Assembly (NCBI RefSeq): GCF_001411555.2
Contig: NC_049909.1
Coordinates: 2,217,875 to 2,281,874, forward strand
Direction: 5' to 3'
Source of the DNA: Juglans regia
Lineage: Eukaryota > Streptophyta > Magnoliopsida > Fagales > Juglandaceae
DNA length: 64,000 nt
In this document: positions 11,255-21,179 of the stretch, piece after piece
Position numbering within the stretch: the stretch's first letter is position 1
Layout of the letters: each line of letters opens with the position of its first letter
Translations under genes and position numbers: made by a program
The notes under the pieces: generated by a model
What the model was told of the DNA's origin: nothing
The model's input: the letters and a program-made list of their open reading frames with translations, nothing else
Databases searched by the model: none

Positions 11255-12465
11255 ACACTTGGGCTACAAGAATGTTTCCTCCTTTACCAAATTCTGATTA
11301 AGAGGTCTAACTCTATAACTCAGTTGTCAATCTAGTCTAAGCATTAACAATCGTATCTGTGAGTACTAACAATGAAAAACCTTGAAAATATTACCAAATT
11401 TCTGTTGTGCCTTACGTCAACAGTAGAACAAGAACAAGAGTTTTTGGTTTTGACTTATCTTAACAAAATCAACTTGCAAAACTATAAAATGGATTTTTAT
11501 CATTTTAGAATCACTCTAATCAGTAGTTTAGTGCAAGATAATCAATATCTTGTAGCTGGAGCTGTAAACTTAGCCAAACATCATTCTCTCAAGAAAATAG
11601 AAATTAAAACAAGTAAACTCAAACTCATAAAAGGAAGTTCTGTGCATAACGAAACCGTTGAAGAAAAATCCAGAATCTCTACCACTGAGAAAAGAAATTC
11701 CCCTCCCAAAACCAAGGTCTCAAGCCAAAAATCCCCTAAAAGAAAAAGCGAAAAATAACGAAGCAGAGAGAGGTGAAAAAATAAAACTAAAACTGCAGAA
11801 AAAAAGAGAGCCAGCCACACGGAAAAATGCTTTCTTTTTATACTCTCTGTGTACCTCTGTTCTAGCTGCGTTTCATGTTTCCAGCCCAGCATTTTGCATC
11901 TTCCAGGTCCTGCGTTGCATGTCTCCAGCCCTGCGTTTCATGGTCTACGTTCTGCGTCTCCAACCCAATGCCTGCTTGCTACTCTGCACCAACATCGTGC
12001 GTACATTTTCTCCCCATCCTGCAGTTCGCGTCTTGCGCTATATGGAGGCCACGATCCTACTCTGCTTTCCACTCCCATGTCCCACTCCATAACTTCATCC
12101 CTCTTTCTTTTCTTTTCTTTGTTTTGTTTCAGATCCCTAGCCCCTTAGTTGCGTGAGTCTGTTATAAAGTGCATTACTTTGGGTGTTGTCGTGCTTGTTG
12201 GGTATTTCCAAAATTACCCATGTGCTTTAACATTTTTTCCCATAATGCCGTGTAACATATAAGTAAGATATGAGAGGAGTAAAAGTTGGGGTATTAATTT
12301 TGATGTGGACTAGCTGCATAAATCTTTTTAAGAGCAAAATATCATGATTTTAACATTGAGTCAAGTACAAAAAACTACTACATAATTAAGTGCTTAATTC
12401 ATTTTTTTGGTTAAATAATTCATTCCCTTTAGTAGCTTAATCATGCAGTTTTTGACACTTTATCA
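11205..12465 (-). repeat. 5' LTR of gypsy element 2 (truncated)
   Basis: Aligns with about 4876-6202 of the left LTR and ends in the same TTTATCA. It lacks the inner ~380 bp and an internal block of about 55 bp near 11352 that the left LTR has. The remaining bases differ from the left LTR by scattered point changes and small indels, so the insertion is not recent. A precise age needs an alignment. Confidence 0.85.
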
Positions 12466-12470
12466 AATGC

Positions 12471-12830
12471 CTTCAACCAAAACCATATGCTACATTTCTT
12501 CCGCATGTTGCACTTTATTGTTGCAACAAATGCGGATCACGTGGCACATAAAACCACATTTAGTCGGCTTCAGGCACAATTTTTGACATGATTGGCAGAT
12601 GGAGATCCCATAGATTTGCCACTGTACATCTTTGAAATGATCCGTTTCGAGGCGAGCATTATCTTCACGGACAATCTCATATACGATATCCTGATCTGCC
12701 GGCTATTACTTGTTCGGAGAGTACCAATCCAGCCGGAGGAGCGGGTCAAAGATCAGATGAGTCCTGTCGACATGACCACACATCGACGTAGCATTGGACA
12801 GACGAGGGGACGTCAGCCACTCCTATAGAG
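12471..12830 (+). pseudogene. Plant transposon protein (PF20167-like) relic, second part, copy A
   Basis: Contains DPIDLPLYIFEMIRFEASI followed by LIYDILICRLLLVRRVPI and QPEERVKDQMSPVDMTT, in one open frame of about 78 codons (12592-12828). The pattern of an ID-L helix, a long aliphatic helix ending in a G/R-VPI turn, then a charged tail matches the C-terminal half of the putative plant transposon protein family. The upstream part (NAFNQNHMLHF region) has lost its frame. The retroelement at 4496-12465 separates this from its N-terminal half. Confidence 0.5.
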
Positions 12831-13381
12831 GATCTAGTTCCTCCAACGCAGCCTGAGCCAGGTGTGTAACTAGTAGTCAGCAGCCGACGAGTACATCTGC
12901 AGGAGATGCGTGGCCTGCTTGGGTTGATATGGTGATTTCACAGCTGACTGCGCATATCGATTTTAAGATCGATCGATCGCTCGGGACTATATAGGCATTT
13001 GTCGCCTAGATAGCCCATCGTGTAGGTATCCTCAATGACACGGTTGATACTTTGACTGTGGAGATACGGAGTATGAATATCGCGAATAACACTATCATCT
13101 GAGTGTTGTTTACGAAATTCTATCCTATTTTGTATTTCTATGGTCTTTTTTCATTTCAATTCTCAATTTTCTTTAATGTTATATTTTTCAACTTTAATAC
13201 TAAATCACTGCACATCAAATATATATAAACACAAATATATATTTATATATATAATTATATTTTAAAAATTGTGTATATATAAATATATACAAGTCAATTT
13301 TTTAGACTTGTTTACAAATTATGCACTATAAAAATCACATAAGTTTTAAATTAGACTCATATTTAATTTAAATTTACAATT

Positions 13382-13480
13382 AACGTTCGAACATTGGCGC
13401 CAAAACATTTCATGTTCGCATGTAAGTAGCCACAATGTTCGAATATATATGTGACGTTCGAACGTAAATTTCTCATACGT
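13382..13480. repeat. TTCGAA palindrome array, right end of CACTA copy A
   Basis: About five degenerate copies of the ACGTTCGAACGT motif within 100 bp of one another, about 130 bp inside the CACTA terminus. The matching array in copy B is at 25645-25760. Confidence 0.65.
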
Positions 13481-13556
13481 TGAAACGTAAAAAAAAATCA
13501 CATCTGTCTTTAGTGATAGTTTTCAAAAATCGTCATAGAAAAGGCTTTTTAGTGAC

Positions 13557-13770
13557 GGTTTGGAGATTATCACAATTTCCCAACCGTCACTAAAAAGCAA
13601 TTGTATTGTAGTGATGAAGATGAACATACGCATGATGGATTTGCAACGTAATTAAAATCCATGATGGCTACAATCTCCAAACCGTCACTAAAAAGCAATT
13701 GTGTTGTTGTGATGAAGACGAACATACCCATGATGGATTTGGCAACGTAATTAAAATCCATGATGGCTTA
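13557..13770. repeat. Tandem duplication of CACTA terminus plus flank
   Basis: A unit of about 105 bp occurs twice in direct orientation. It comprises the terminal palindrome half (CCAAACCGTCACTAAAAAGC), the terminus and about 60 bp of flanking DNA (GATGAAGA...AATCCATGATGGCT). Copy B at 25828-25890 has the flank once. The second terminus has decayed from TTGTAGTG to TTGTTGTG. Confidence 0.65.
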
Positions 13771-14077
13771 ATCATTCATTAATGCGTAATAAAAATTCAG
13801 AAGATCACGTAAATTAATATGCATTGAAAAATTAGACAAAGCGATATATAATATGAAAGGATGGCAGATTATGTAGTGCCTATAGTACTGATCAATGCTT
13901 AGACTTGTTTTCATCGCGTAGGCAGTACTACAGCACGAGTAATTTATTATTTAACAAATATTTGAGTCCGCACACAAAGGCTAATTAGGACATTATTTAG
14001 AAAGCAATTACATAGACAGATGGAACCATCTTCACCGTCCATGCAATACGATCGAGCATGCATCTTCATGATCTCTA

Positions 14078-14513
14078 TTAATTCTGGATTAGGAAGTTCT
14101 GGAACCAAGTAGCCGAGGTTTTATTGTATCTTTCCAGTCCATTATTATAATCTACAAAATAGAGGCCAAACCGAATTGTATAACCCGAGTTCCACTCATA
14201 GTTATCCATGAGAGACCAAGCGAAGTATCCCTTGACCTTCACATCGTCCCCATTCGATCAATTAAAGGATAAATGTCAAAAGTTGGCAACTTTTTGTATG
14301 AGCAAGATAGGAAAGATAGGAAAGATGGCCATAATAATATTCGATTCTTTGGCTGTCCACAAGAGCTTCCCCAAGCGTTAAGCAAGCGTTATTGTACTCA
14401 GAAACTCCTACAAGATTAGTATAGCGTTTCACTTAACGTAGATTCAAATGGACATATTCCAGAAAATACCAGAAAAATTAAAAGAAAAGAAAAAGAAAAC
14501 ATGCACAGAGAGA

Positions 14514-14581
<68 letters not shown>

Positions 14582-14906
14582 CCATTCTCAGGGATGTAAA
14601 TGACTAGACCATTGTAATTATACTTTGTGTAGTTCAAAAGATCACGAAGTCCGCTAGGATAAATGAAGAGACACGGTGAAGCACACTGCGATTAGAAAAG
14701 GAAAAAAAAGGAGGGAAGTTTGTTCAATTACCTTCTTAATTAGATCGATATGATCAATATTATTATTATCGTTACTATTATTATACAATATAATATGAAC
14801 AAATGTCTGTTAATACATTTATTAATTTGTAACATTAATTTATAATACGTACCGCTGGACCAATGGGAATCCCATTACGAGAAGCTGCATTAATGCACGT
14901 ACAGGT
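14078..14906 (-). pseudogene. GH1 beta-glucosidase pseudogene 1 (exons 10-13 only)
   Basis: Compared with the intact gene, exon 13 is at 14078-14249 ([19 protein letters not shown], ending WFQNFLIQN), exon 12 is truncated (ends at 14407), exon 11 is at 14583-14685 and exon 10 at 14853-14884. Lesions: the splice acceptor before exon 13 is GG instead of AG. A deletion of about 70 bp removed the end of exon 12 and its donor. The nucleophile motif ITENG is IPENG (Glu kept). Exons 1-9 are absent, because homology stops at about 14906, where a copia fragment begins. Exon 11 here keeps the longer ancestral 5' end (103 bp, CASPCLFIYP) that the intact gene has shortened. Confidence 0.9.
14503..14579. 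repeat. (GA)n microsatellite in GH1 pseudogene 1
   Basis: About 77 bp of nearly pure GA dinucleotides lie directly next to the exon 11 splice donor. On the gene strand the donor GTATC is followed by CT repeats. The intact gene has only about 18 bp of the repeat at 26651-26668, so the tract expanded in this copy or shrank in the other. Confidence 0.95.
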
Positions 14907-16140
14907 ATAGGAATTGGATGAAGAGAGGGTCCCGATGAAGAGGAAGTGGGTGAGTCGGTGTGTGAGCAAACAGTGAAGGGGAAGATGGATTTATTAAACT
15001 GTACATCGAGTGATGTATAAACTCTGCCCGTAGGAATATTAAGACATAGATACCCTTTGTGGTCTGGGTTGTAGCCCATAAAAACACACGGTTTGGATCT
15101 AAGATCAAGTTTGTGATGATTGAGTGGGCGCAAATTGGGCCAATATTGACACCCAAAAATCCGTAAAAATTTATAATTTGGAGAACGATGAAAGAGGAAT
15201 TGATAGGGATATTTATTATTGAGAATGGGAGTTGGCATATGATTTATTAAAAAAAACTGTCGTTAAAAAGGTGTCAGCCCAGGATTTTTAGGGAACGGGA
15301 GCATGGGCCATGAGAGAAAGCCCAGTTTCCATGATATGACAATGTTGTCGCTCTAGACTGCCATTTTGAGCATGAGAATAAGGGCATGTCACACGGTGCG
15401 CAATTCCATTTGATTGAAAAAATTTATTTAAGGGCCTGAACTCTCCACCCCAGTTGACTTAACCGATGCAATGTTAGTTGAGAAAAAATTCTGAACGTAA
15501 TTTAAAAAAGCTAAAAAAATTTGGAACACATCAGACTTTGATTGTAGTGAAAAGAGCCATAGATATTTAGAATAATCATCAACTACAAATAAGTAAAGGA
15601 AGTTGAAAATTTCTAATAGTAAATGAAGTGGTGCGGGAACTGGGATGTCCAAGACAAGAGTGCCACTAATGAGAAAAGGTCCATTAACCAAGGATGGCTT
15701 GTGGAGTTGAAGCAAATGAGGTTGGAGTGAAAACACCAGTAGGCAGCTCATACAAACCATTCCTAACGTGGCCTTAAAGAAGAGTTGCTCGGGTGCAGTA
15801 ATCCTTCACAAAAAAAGAATCAGAGTGAAACTCAAAAAACATTGAATTATCAAGGCAAAACTGACGTACAACAATTAAATTTCGAGTAGTCAATGGAACA
15901 TGAAGAAGTTTGTGAAGAAAGAAATTGCCAGATGGTGACTGTAAGTGAGCAGAGCCAATATTTTGGATAGGAAGGGTTCTGTCGTCGCCAATGCTAACTT
16001 GGTCAGAGCCATAGTACAATGTTGCGTCTAGATTCAAGTTGGCAAAATCTGATGTAAAATGGTTCGTTGTTGCAGTATTAGGGAACCATATACTTGAAGG
16101 CGGAGACGAGGAGGGCACCGAGCTATATTTGACAGAAATG
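14907..16140 (-). pseudogene. Ty1/copia pol fragment (protease to integrase)
   Basis: Read on the minus strand from the right. Protease relic: WFPNTATTNHFTSDFANLNL, HKLLHVPLTTRNLIVV and NSMFFEFHSDSFFVKD (16118-15774). Integrase core with a Phe-rich YLFVVDDYSKYLWLFSLQSK (about 15600-15540). Integrase tail: FLRIFGCQYWPNLRP, PCVFMGYNPDHKGYLCL and GRVYTSLDVQFNKSIFPF (15180-14990). The protease motif DTGA has become NTAT, and the second integrase Asp region (SVKSTGVESSGP) is scrambled. Gag, RT, RNase H and LTRs are absent, so it is a truncated piece lodged between two GH1 pseudogenes. Confidence 0.85.
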
Positions 16141-16179
16141 GACTATGGAGGAGGTGCTTGATATGAGTGATTAATATGA

Positions 16180-17010
16180 AGGAAGTTCTGGAACGAAGTA
16201 GCCGATGTTTTATTATATCTTTTCAGTCTATCTTTATAATCTACATAATAAAGGCCAAACCGAACTGTATAACCTAAGTTCCACTCATAGTTATCCATGA
16301 AAGACTAAGCGAAGTACCCCTTGACCTTCATACCGTCCCTGTTCAATGAATTAAAGGATAAATGTCAAAATTTGGTAACTTTTTGTACCAGAGATCGACA
16401 TAATAACTACTATTAATTCAAAAGTTATATTCTAGTGAATTTTAATCGCAGCAAATGTTCCTTAAATACTGTTAATTCGTTACTGGAGATTTGAAACCAT
16501 CGCCGGGATAAAATATTTCCGACGATTTAGTTTCTTTTTGTGACAGAAATTAATCGCTGGGAAAAAGATTCCTAGCGATTAAAAACTGAATCCTACCTTT
16601 ATTTACGGCGATTATGGTTGTATGTAGCGGCGACTTTTTTTCGCTGTGAAAAAAAAATTTTCCGGCGATTGTTTCATTCCGTTGGAGTAGATCTAAAGTG
16701 GGGCTTTAATAGCGGTGATTATGCAGCGAATTTGAAATCGCTGGTATAGATATTTAACAGCGATTTAACATGTTTTCCCAGTAAAAATAAAGTGCCGATA
16801 AAAAAGACTTTTCTTGTAGTGAATTATCAAGCCCGCATGCAGTTACCCAATTGACAAGTTAAGATCGGAAAGATGGCCATAATGATATTCGATTCTTTGG
16901 CTGTCCACAAGAGCTTCCCCAATCTTTAAGCTAGTGTTATTGTACTCAGAAACTCCTACAAGATTAGTATAGGGTTTCAGTACTTAACGTAGATTCAAGT
17001 TAATGGATAT
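16180..17010 (-). pseudogene. GH1 beta-glucosidase pseudogene 2 (exons 12-13 only)
   Basis: Exon 13 lies at about 16182-16338 and exon 12 at 16847-16955, each with recognisable splice sites. Exon 13 carries a TGG-to-TAG nonsense change at 16305-16307, in the [11 protein letters not shown] motif that helps bind the sugar. Exon 12 is 3 bp shorter than in the intact gene. The intron between them has gained a ~400-bp MITE. Nothing upstream of intron 11 survives next to it, though promoter-like sequence of the same family is found at 18.2-18.4 kb. Confidence 0.88.
16419..16821. mobile_element. CACTA-like MITE inside intron 12 of GH1 pseudogene 2
   Basis: The intact gene has no insert between TACTATTAATT and ATTATCAAGC, so about 403 bp were added here. 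The right end on the minus strand reads CACTACAAGAAAAG, the usual CACTA-type terminus. Inside are repeated CGGCGATT and AATCGCTGG phrases on both strands, typical of subterminal inverted repeats. The left end (TCTAGTGAAT) has decayed or been clipped. It has no coding sequence. Confidence 0.7.
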
Positions 17011-17272
17011 ATTCCAAATATGTTCAATTTGTTTGGAAACAATATAAAAAAATGATTTTTTAGGTCATTTGAGGTAGTGTCATGCCTGTAATAAGATCAA
17101 AGGATAAATCTGTAATTATCTTAATGTTATACGTGTAAGTATTTTTGCACATTGATATGGTCTTCTTTAAAAGTGGAACTACATTACATATTATCTAAAA
17201 AAACATATTTGATTTATATAAATGTACATTTTAGCTTTTTCGAAATTAAAAGGTACTTTAGAATATTTTCTT

Positions 17273-17304
<32 letters not shown>

Positions 17305-17551
17305 TAAGTGAAAGGTACATCAATAGATAACAACTAAATAACCTAATTTTATCATTGAAGGACTTTTGAGACTATTTAAACACTTTTTACAACCTGTAAC
17401 TCAATCTCAAACATGCCCTCAAAAATATTAATTAATATTTTATATATATATAGATATATGAGCAGAATATTGAAAATCAAAATTTAATATTTTCATCTGT
17501 ATAATAAATTTATGACCATTCAGATCTTTTAATTAATTAAAAATAAAATAT

Positions 17552-17908
17552 CCCAACCATGTCAATTTATGCATTGCCCACATTAAAGTTACTAAATAGT
17601 TTTTAAACATGTTCAACGATATCTAAAAGGGACGGTTGATTGTGGTCTTTATTATACACCATCAGCGATTGAATTGAATGCATATTGTGATTTTAATTGT
17701 TATTATATATTTTAGAACATTGTTCATTGATACGTACGTAATTTTAATTCATATTATATAATTGTTATATATCATTTTAAAGGTTATTATATAATTTTAA
17801 TTATTATCATTTCTAAAGTATAATTTTAATTGTTATACTTAATTGAGTGAGTTATTTATTTATATAGACAATAAGTATATAATTTCTATATAAGCATTTA
17901 TTTTATAA
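17552..17908 (+). pseudogene. Copia RNase H-region relic, copy 1
   Basis: Aligns with 19277-19642. It includes a short readable piece (VQRYLKGTVDCGLYYTPSA, about 17612-17670) that matches the end of the copia RT domain, followed by AT-rich sequence shared between the two copies. No ORF survives. Confidence 0.6.
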
Positions 17909-18204
17909 AAATTTTGAGATTTATTTCAAGAAATTGATATAATAACATATCTGGGTAGAATTTAGAAGAGTTTGTCCCTTGCAAGGATGCCAACTACAGA
18001 CTCTATTGACAATTTGACAGATCGCTTCCATAAATCAAGCCCAAATTTTCACCATAATGATTCTATTGGAGGAGATTTTGGCTTGATTTATGGTAAAATT
18101 TACAATTACAAAATTAAAGATTAATTATCCTAAAATTAAAATCATGATGTTTAAAAAAATAGAAGAAATTGTGGCTTAATTTATAGAAGTGATATGTCAA
18201 TAGA

Positions 18205-18470
18205 CTCTATGCATGGAGTTATTTAGATAGTGGCTTTTTTAATTTGATATATAGTGGTGTCATTTAGATAGAGGATCCCAATTTTTATTTAATTTGAGCA
18301 TCGAGAGTGGAATCAACCATGGAATAGAGTTCCTTTTTACTATTGGCTTGTTGCAGTAATTTGGAAGTTAATTTATATTATTGGTCCGTTCTACTATTTG
18401 TCTTTGCCAGTGGAATCGATTTGGTCATATTTGAAGCAATTGATTTGGAGGTTGCTAATCCACCTAATCT
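18205..18470 (-). repeat. Stranded copy of the GH1 upstream block (copy 2)
   Basis: TTTAGATAGTGGCTTTTTTAATTTGATA, with following text through GTGGAATCAACC and CTTTTTACTATT, recurs at about 31460-31615, which is 5' of the intact GH1 gene, and at about 52228-52400. The neighbouring GTGGAATCGATTTGGTCA also recurs at about 52585. Orientation fits the upstream part of the gene whose 3' end is pseudogene 2. The gene body between them is gone. Confidence 0.7.
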
Positions 18471-18651
18471 TGGAAGTAAATATGAATCTAATAAAAAGTA
18501 GATGGGCAATTGGGAATTATACATGAGCAAGGAGAAGCTATGAACGTTTTATGGGGTACTAATATCTTCTGGAAACGATTTGTTGGAAGAAGAAGTTGTC
18601 GTTTGGTGGTTTGCCTTGCATCTCATCTCTACAGAAGCAGTGCGAGCAGAA

Positions 18652-18968
18652 TGTTAGCATCACCGATTATGTAGCAGTATTAGATCAGTTGCCGAATATG
18701 CAGCAATGTTAAAACAGAATTTTAAATATTTGAAATTTGAATTGTAACATCTCTTAAGATAAGTTGTTGGATATCCTTATAAAACTGAATTCTTTTGTAA
18801 TTTGAATTGTAACATCTCTTAAGATAAGTTGTTGGATATCCTTATAAAACTGAATTCTTTTGTAACTACAACTCTATAAATACATGAATCTTTCAGTTGT
18901 TAGATGATTGAAATCTACTCCAATACAATTTGCATTTTTGTGTTTGCATTACTCTCTTTAATCTTACA
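18652..18968 (+). mobile_element. Ty1/copia LTR (317 bp) with internal tandem duplication
   Basis: It begins TGTTAGCATC and ends ATCTTACA. A TATA-like CTATAAATA lies near 18877. Directly downstream is a tRNA-iMet primer-binding site. The start is placed where similarity to the locus at 32.69-32.73 kb (TTTGCCTTGCATCTCAT...GAGCAGAA) breaks off. A 65-bp segment, TTTGAATTGTAACATCTCTT onward, is repeated almost perfectly in tandem (about 18736-18800 and 18801-18865). Confidence 0.75.
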
Positions 18969-18981
18969 AGGTATCAGAGCC
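18969..18981 (+). other. Copia primer-binding site (initiator tRNA-Met)
   Basis: AGGTATCAGAGCC, one base off the usual TGGTATCAGAGC, lies immediately after the LTR end. No Gag follows. The internal region passes quickly into a decayed RT end at 19.14 kb. Confidence 0.8.
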
Positions 18982-19139
18982 ACGTTTTGAGTTCAAATCC
19001 TGACCCTACACTCTATCTCATTTAATTAAATATTTCATGTGTTGGGCATCCATTGAGGGGAAGTCTAGCCCACATTTGAGAGGGAGTGTTAATATATAAA
19101 ATAAACAATAAAATATACATCTTCTCATCAGCTTAACCA

Positions 19140-19642
19140 CTATCATCACCGACGGTATCTGGCAGGAAATTAACATCTCAGGATGGCCACCTACTTATAG
19201 ACCCTAGTAAATTCAGAATGATCGTTGGAGCACTTCAATATTACACTATTTCCAGACCAGATTTTTCTTATATTGTCAACCAACTATGCCAATTTATTAG
19301 CCCACGTTAAGGTCACTGGATAGCTCTCAAACGTGTTCAACGATATCTAAAAGGGACGGTTGATTATGGTCTTTATTATATACCATCAGCGAATGAATTG
19401 AATGCATATTGTGATTTTAATTGTTACTATATATCTTAGGACATTGTTCATTGATACCTATGTAATTTTAATTCATATTATATAATTGTTATTATAATTG
19501 TTATATATCATTTCAAAGGTTATTATATAATTTTAATTATTATCATTCCTAAAGTATAATTTTAATTGTTATACTTAATTGAGTGAGTTATTTATTTTTA
19601 TAGGCAATAAGTATATAATTTCTATATAAGCATTTATTTTAT
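19140..19642 (+). pseudogene. Copia RT / RNase H relic, copy 2
   Basis: Plus-strand reading gives FRMIVGALQYYTISRPDFSY, then VNQLCQFI, then ALKRVQRYLKGTVDYGLYY (19215-19385), the C-terminal part of the copia RT domain and the link to RNase H. A TAA interrupts it after FISPR. The active-site YVDD region and everything upstream are absent. It probably belongs to the same deleted element as the LTR at 18652. Confidence 0.8.
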
Positions 19643-20500
19643 CCTTATTTATTTACTCTCTAGTTTATTTTAAATAAGTATAATTATTTTTTCCAACTCT
19701 CTATTTATTTGGTAGGTTCAACATTTTTTTCTTGAAGAGAATTTTACTTTATATATATATATATATTTAATAATATAATGGTTTGGAACCTCACAATGGT
19801 AAGAATATTTAATAAGTAATTATTAATTATAGTTATTGTATGTATATTATACTTTATATATAATTAAGTTATATACTTTTTTTTTATAATTAAGTTTTAT
19901 ACTATACTTATAATTTGAATAATAATCGTATTCTAACTAAATTAGTATGAATATATTATATATACTTATGAAATATTAAATGTATATTAAATGTTTTTAA
20001 TCTTTACTTAAATTAAGTTCCTAAACTTATAATTTTCTTGTTAATGAACAAATTCAAAAAACACCAAAAAATATTATATAAAAAAATTCATATAAATCCA
20101 CTACCTAAACACAATATATTTCTCACCATATAAAATATTCAAACAAAATTCACAAACAATAATCACAATATTTCAAATCCATATTACAACATATTAATTC
20201 ATCAATGAATACCATAAACTCACAAATAATAATCACAATATTTCAAGAGTAAGCATAAAATGTATAAATATATTGCTAAAGTTTAGAATTATACCTAGCA
20301 CTGATCACAATATTCTCTTATAAACCAAAAGCTTCTAACTTGCCAAAACAACCAATCTTTCAAAAAAATACAATACTAACATATTAGAAGCTACATATAA
20401 CAAAAACACAAGACAAATATCATAAAATTCAAGAAAATGCAAAAGAAAAATACTTTTTCCTTACCAAAATAAGTGGAACTGGAGTTTCAAAATATTAATT
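19643..20500. other. AT-rich stretch without recognisable genes
   Basis: Very AT-rich with homopolymer and TA runs. The phrase CACAAATAATAATCACAATATTTCAA recurs in slightly different form near 20150 and 20220. I see no ORF with protein character. Confidence 0.6.
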
Positions 20501-20502
20501 AA

Positions 20503-20603
20503 CCCTCTCACTCAACTCTCTCTCTCCCTCTAACACTCTCTCACTCTAACCCTCTCTCTCTAACCCACAAAGACCCTCTCTCACTGTCTCTCTCTCCAGG
20601 TTA
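20503..20603. repeat. Degenerate (CT)n tract
   Basis: About 100 bp made of CTCTCT and CTCTAACC-type units. It has no coding character and borders the TTCGAA array at 20.69 kb. Confidence 0.85.
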
Positions 20604-20689
20604 TTTGCGCACACTGGAGAAGCAGCAGAAATGAGTCTGTTGCCTCCTGTGCGTGTAGTCATTCAAAAACAAAATCTTTGGATTTAACA

Positions 20690-21145
20690 TTCAAACGTTA
20701 AAATATCCCGCCCAATTTTTAGATGACATTTGAATGTTAAAAAACTCAAGTAAATTTTTTGTGGATAACATTCGGACGTTGTCTATACACATTCGAACGT
20801 ATCTTCCTATGATAGAGCCCGAAATCTAGCGGGAAATTTCCCACACTTTTACTTTCATGTTCGAACGTTAGGAAATTTGGCGTTCGAACATTTATAAATT
20901 CCCAGTGAATTTCATCGACTAACATTCGAACATTTCAGATCATCACAGAGGTGTCTAAATCGAGCGAGAAATTTTTCACATTTTTCTTCTCCTGTTCGAA
21001 CGTATTATAATTGTACGTTCGAATGTCAATCGATTTCTTCTCATATATCTCCATTCACGTTCGCACGTTAAATTGAAATGTTCGAACGTGGAAAATTCAT
21101 CACATATATGAGGAAATCAAGCGGGAATATAATATTAGCGTTCGA
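20690..21145. repeat. Third TTCGAA palindrome array (array C)
   Basis: About a dozen degenerate copies of the ACGTTCGAACGT motif lie in 455 bp, embedded in sequence unlike the ends of CACTA copies A and B (for example AATTTCCCACACTTTT and a repeated GCGGGAAAT/GAGCGAGAAATTT phrase). It may be one end of a different member of the same transposon family. No matching terminus was found. Confidence 0.65.
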
Positions 21146-21179
21146 ACGTTACTTTTATGTAATAGTAAGTATTTATTAA

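Larger units (their letters stand above)
4496..12465 (-). mobile_element. Ty3/gypsy element 2, Athila/Tat type, nested in CACTA copy A
   Basis: This is a 7,970-bp minus-strand LTR retrotransposon. The 3' LTR is on the left (4496-6202), the PPT at 6203-6210, integrase at 7.27-8.61 kb, RNase H and reverse transcriptase at 8.57-10.03 kb, protease at 10.49-10.87 kb, the Gag C-terminus at 10.84-11.20 kb and the 5' LTR on the right (11205-12465). It is bounded by a 5-bp target duplication. The right LTR has lost about 380 bp, and with it went the primer-binding site and most of Gag, so the LTR runs directly into the Gag C-terminus. The RT and integrase active sites are also damaged. It is dead in cis. 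Confidence 0.9.
12466..13613 (+). mobile_element. CACTA-like element copy A, right part with terminus
   Basis: Resumes the sequence broken at 4495 and aligns with 24173-25830. It holds the second part of the transposon-protein relic (12471-12830), a stem-loop unit present once (about 13080-13125), an AT-rich tract, a short TTCGAA array (13382-13480) and the end. The last 17 bases on the minus strand read CACTACAATACAATTGC. Inside them is a subterminal palindrome built from AGTGACGGTT and AACCGTCACT. CACTACAA is the usual terminal motif of plant CACTA elements. Confidence 0.7.
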
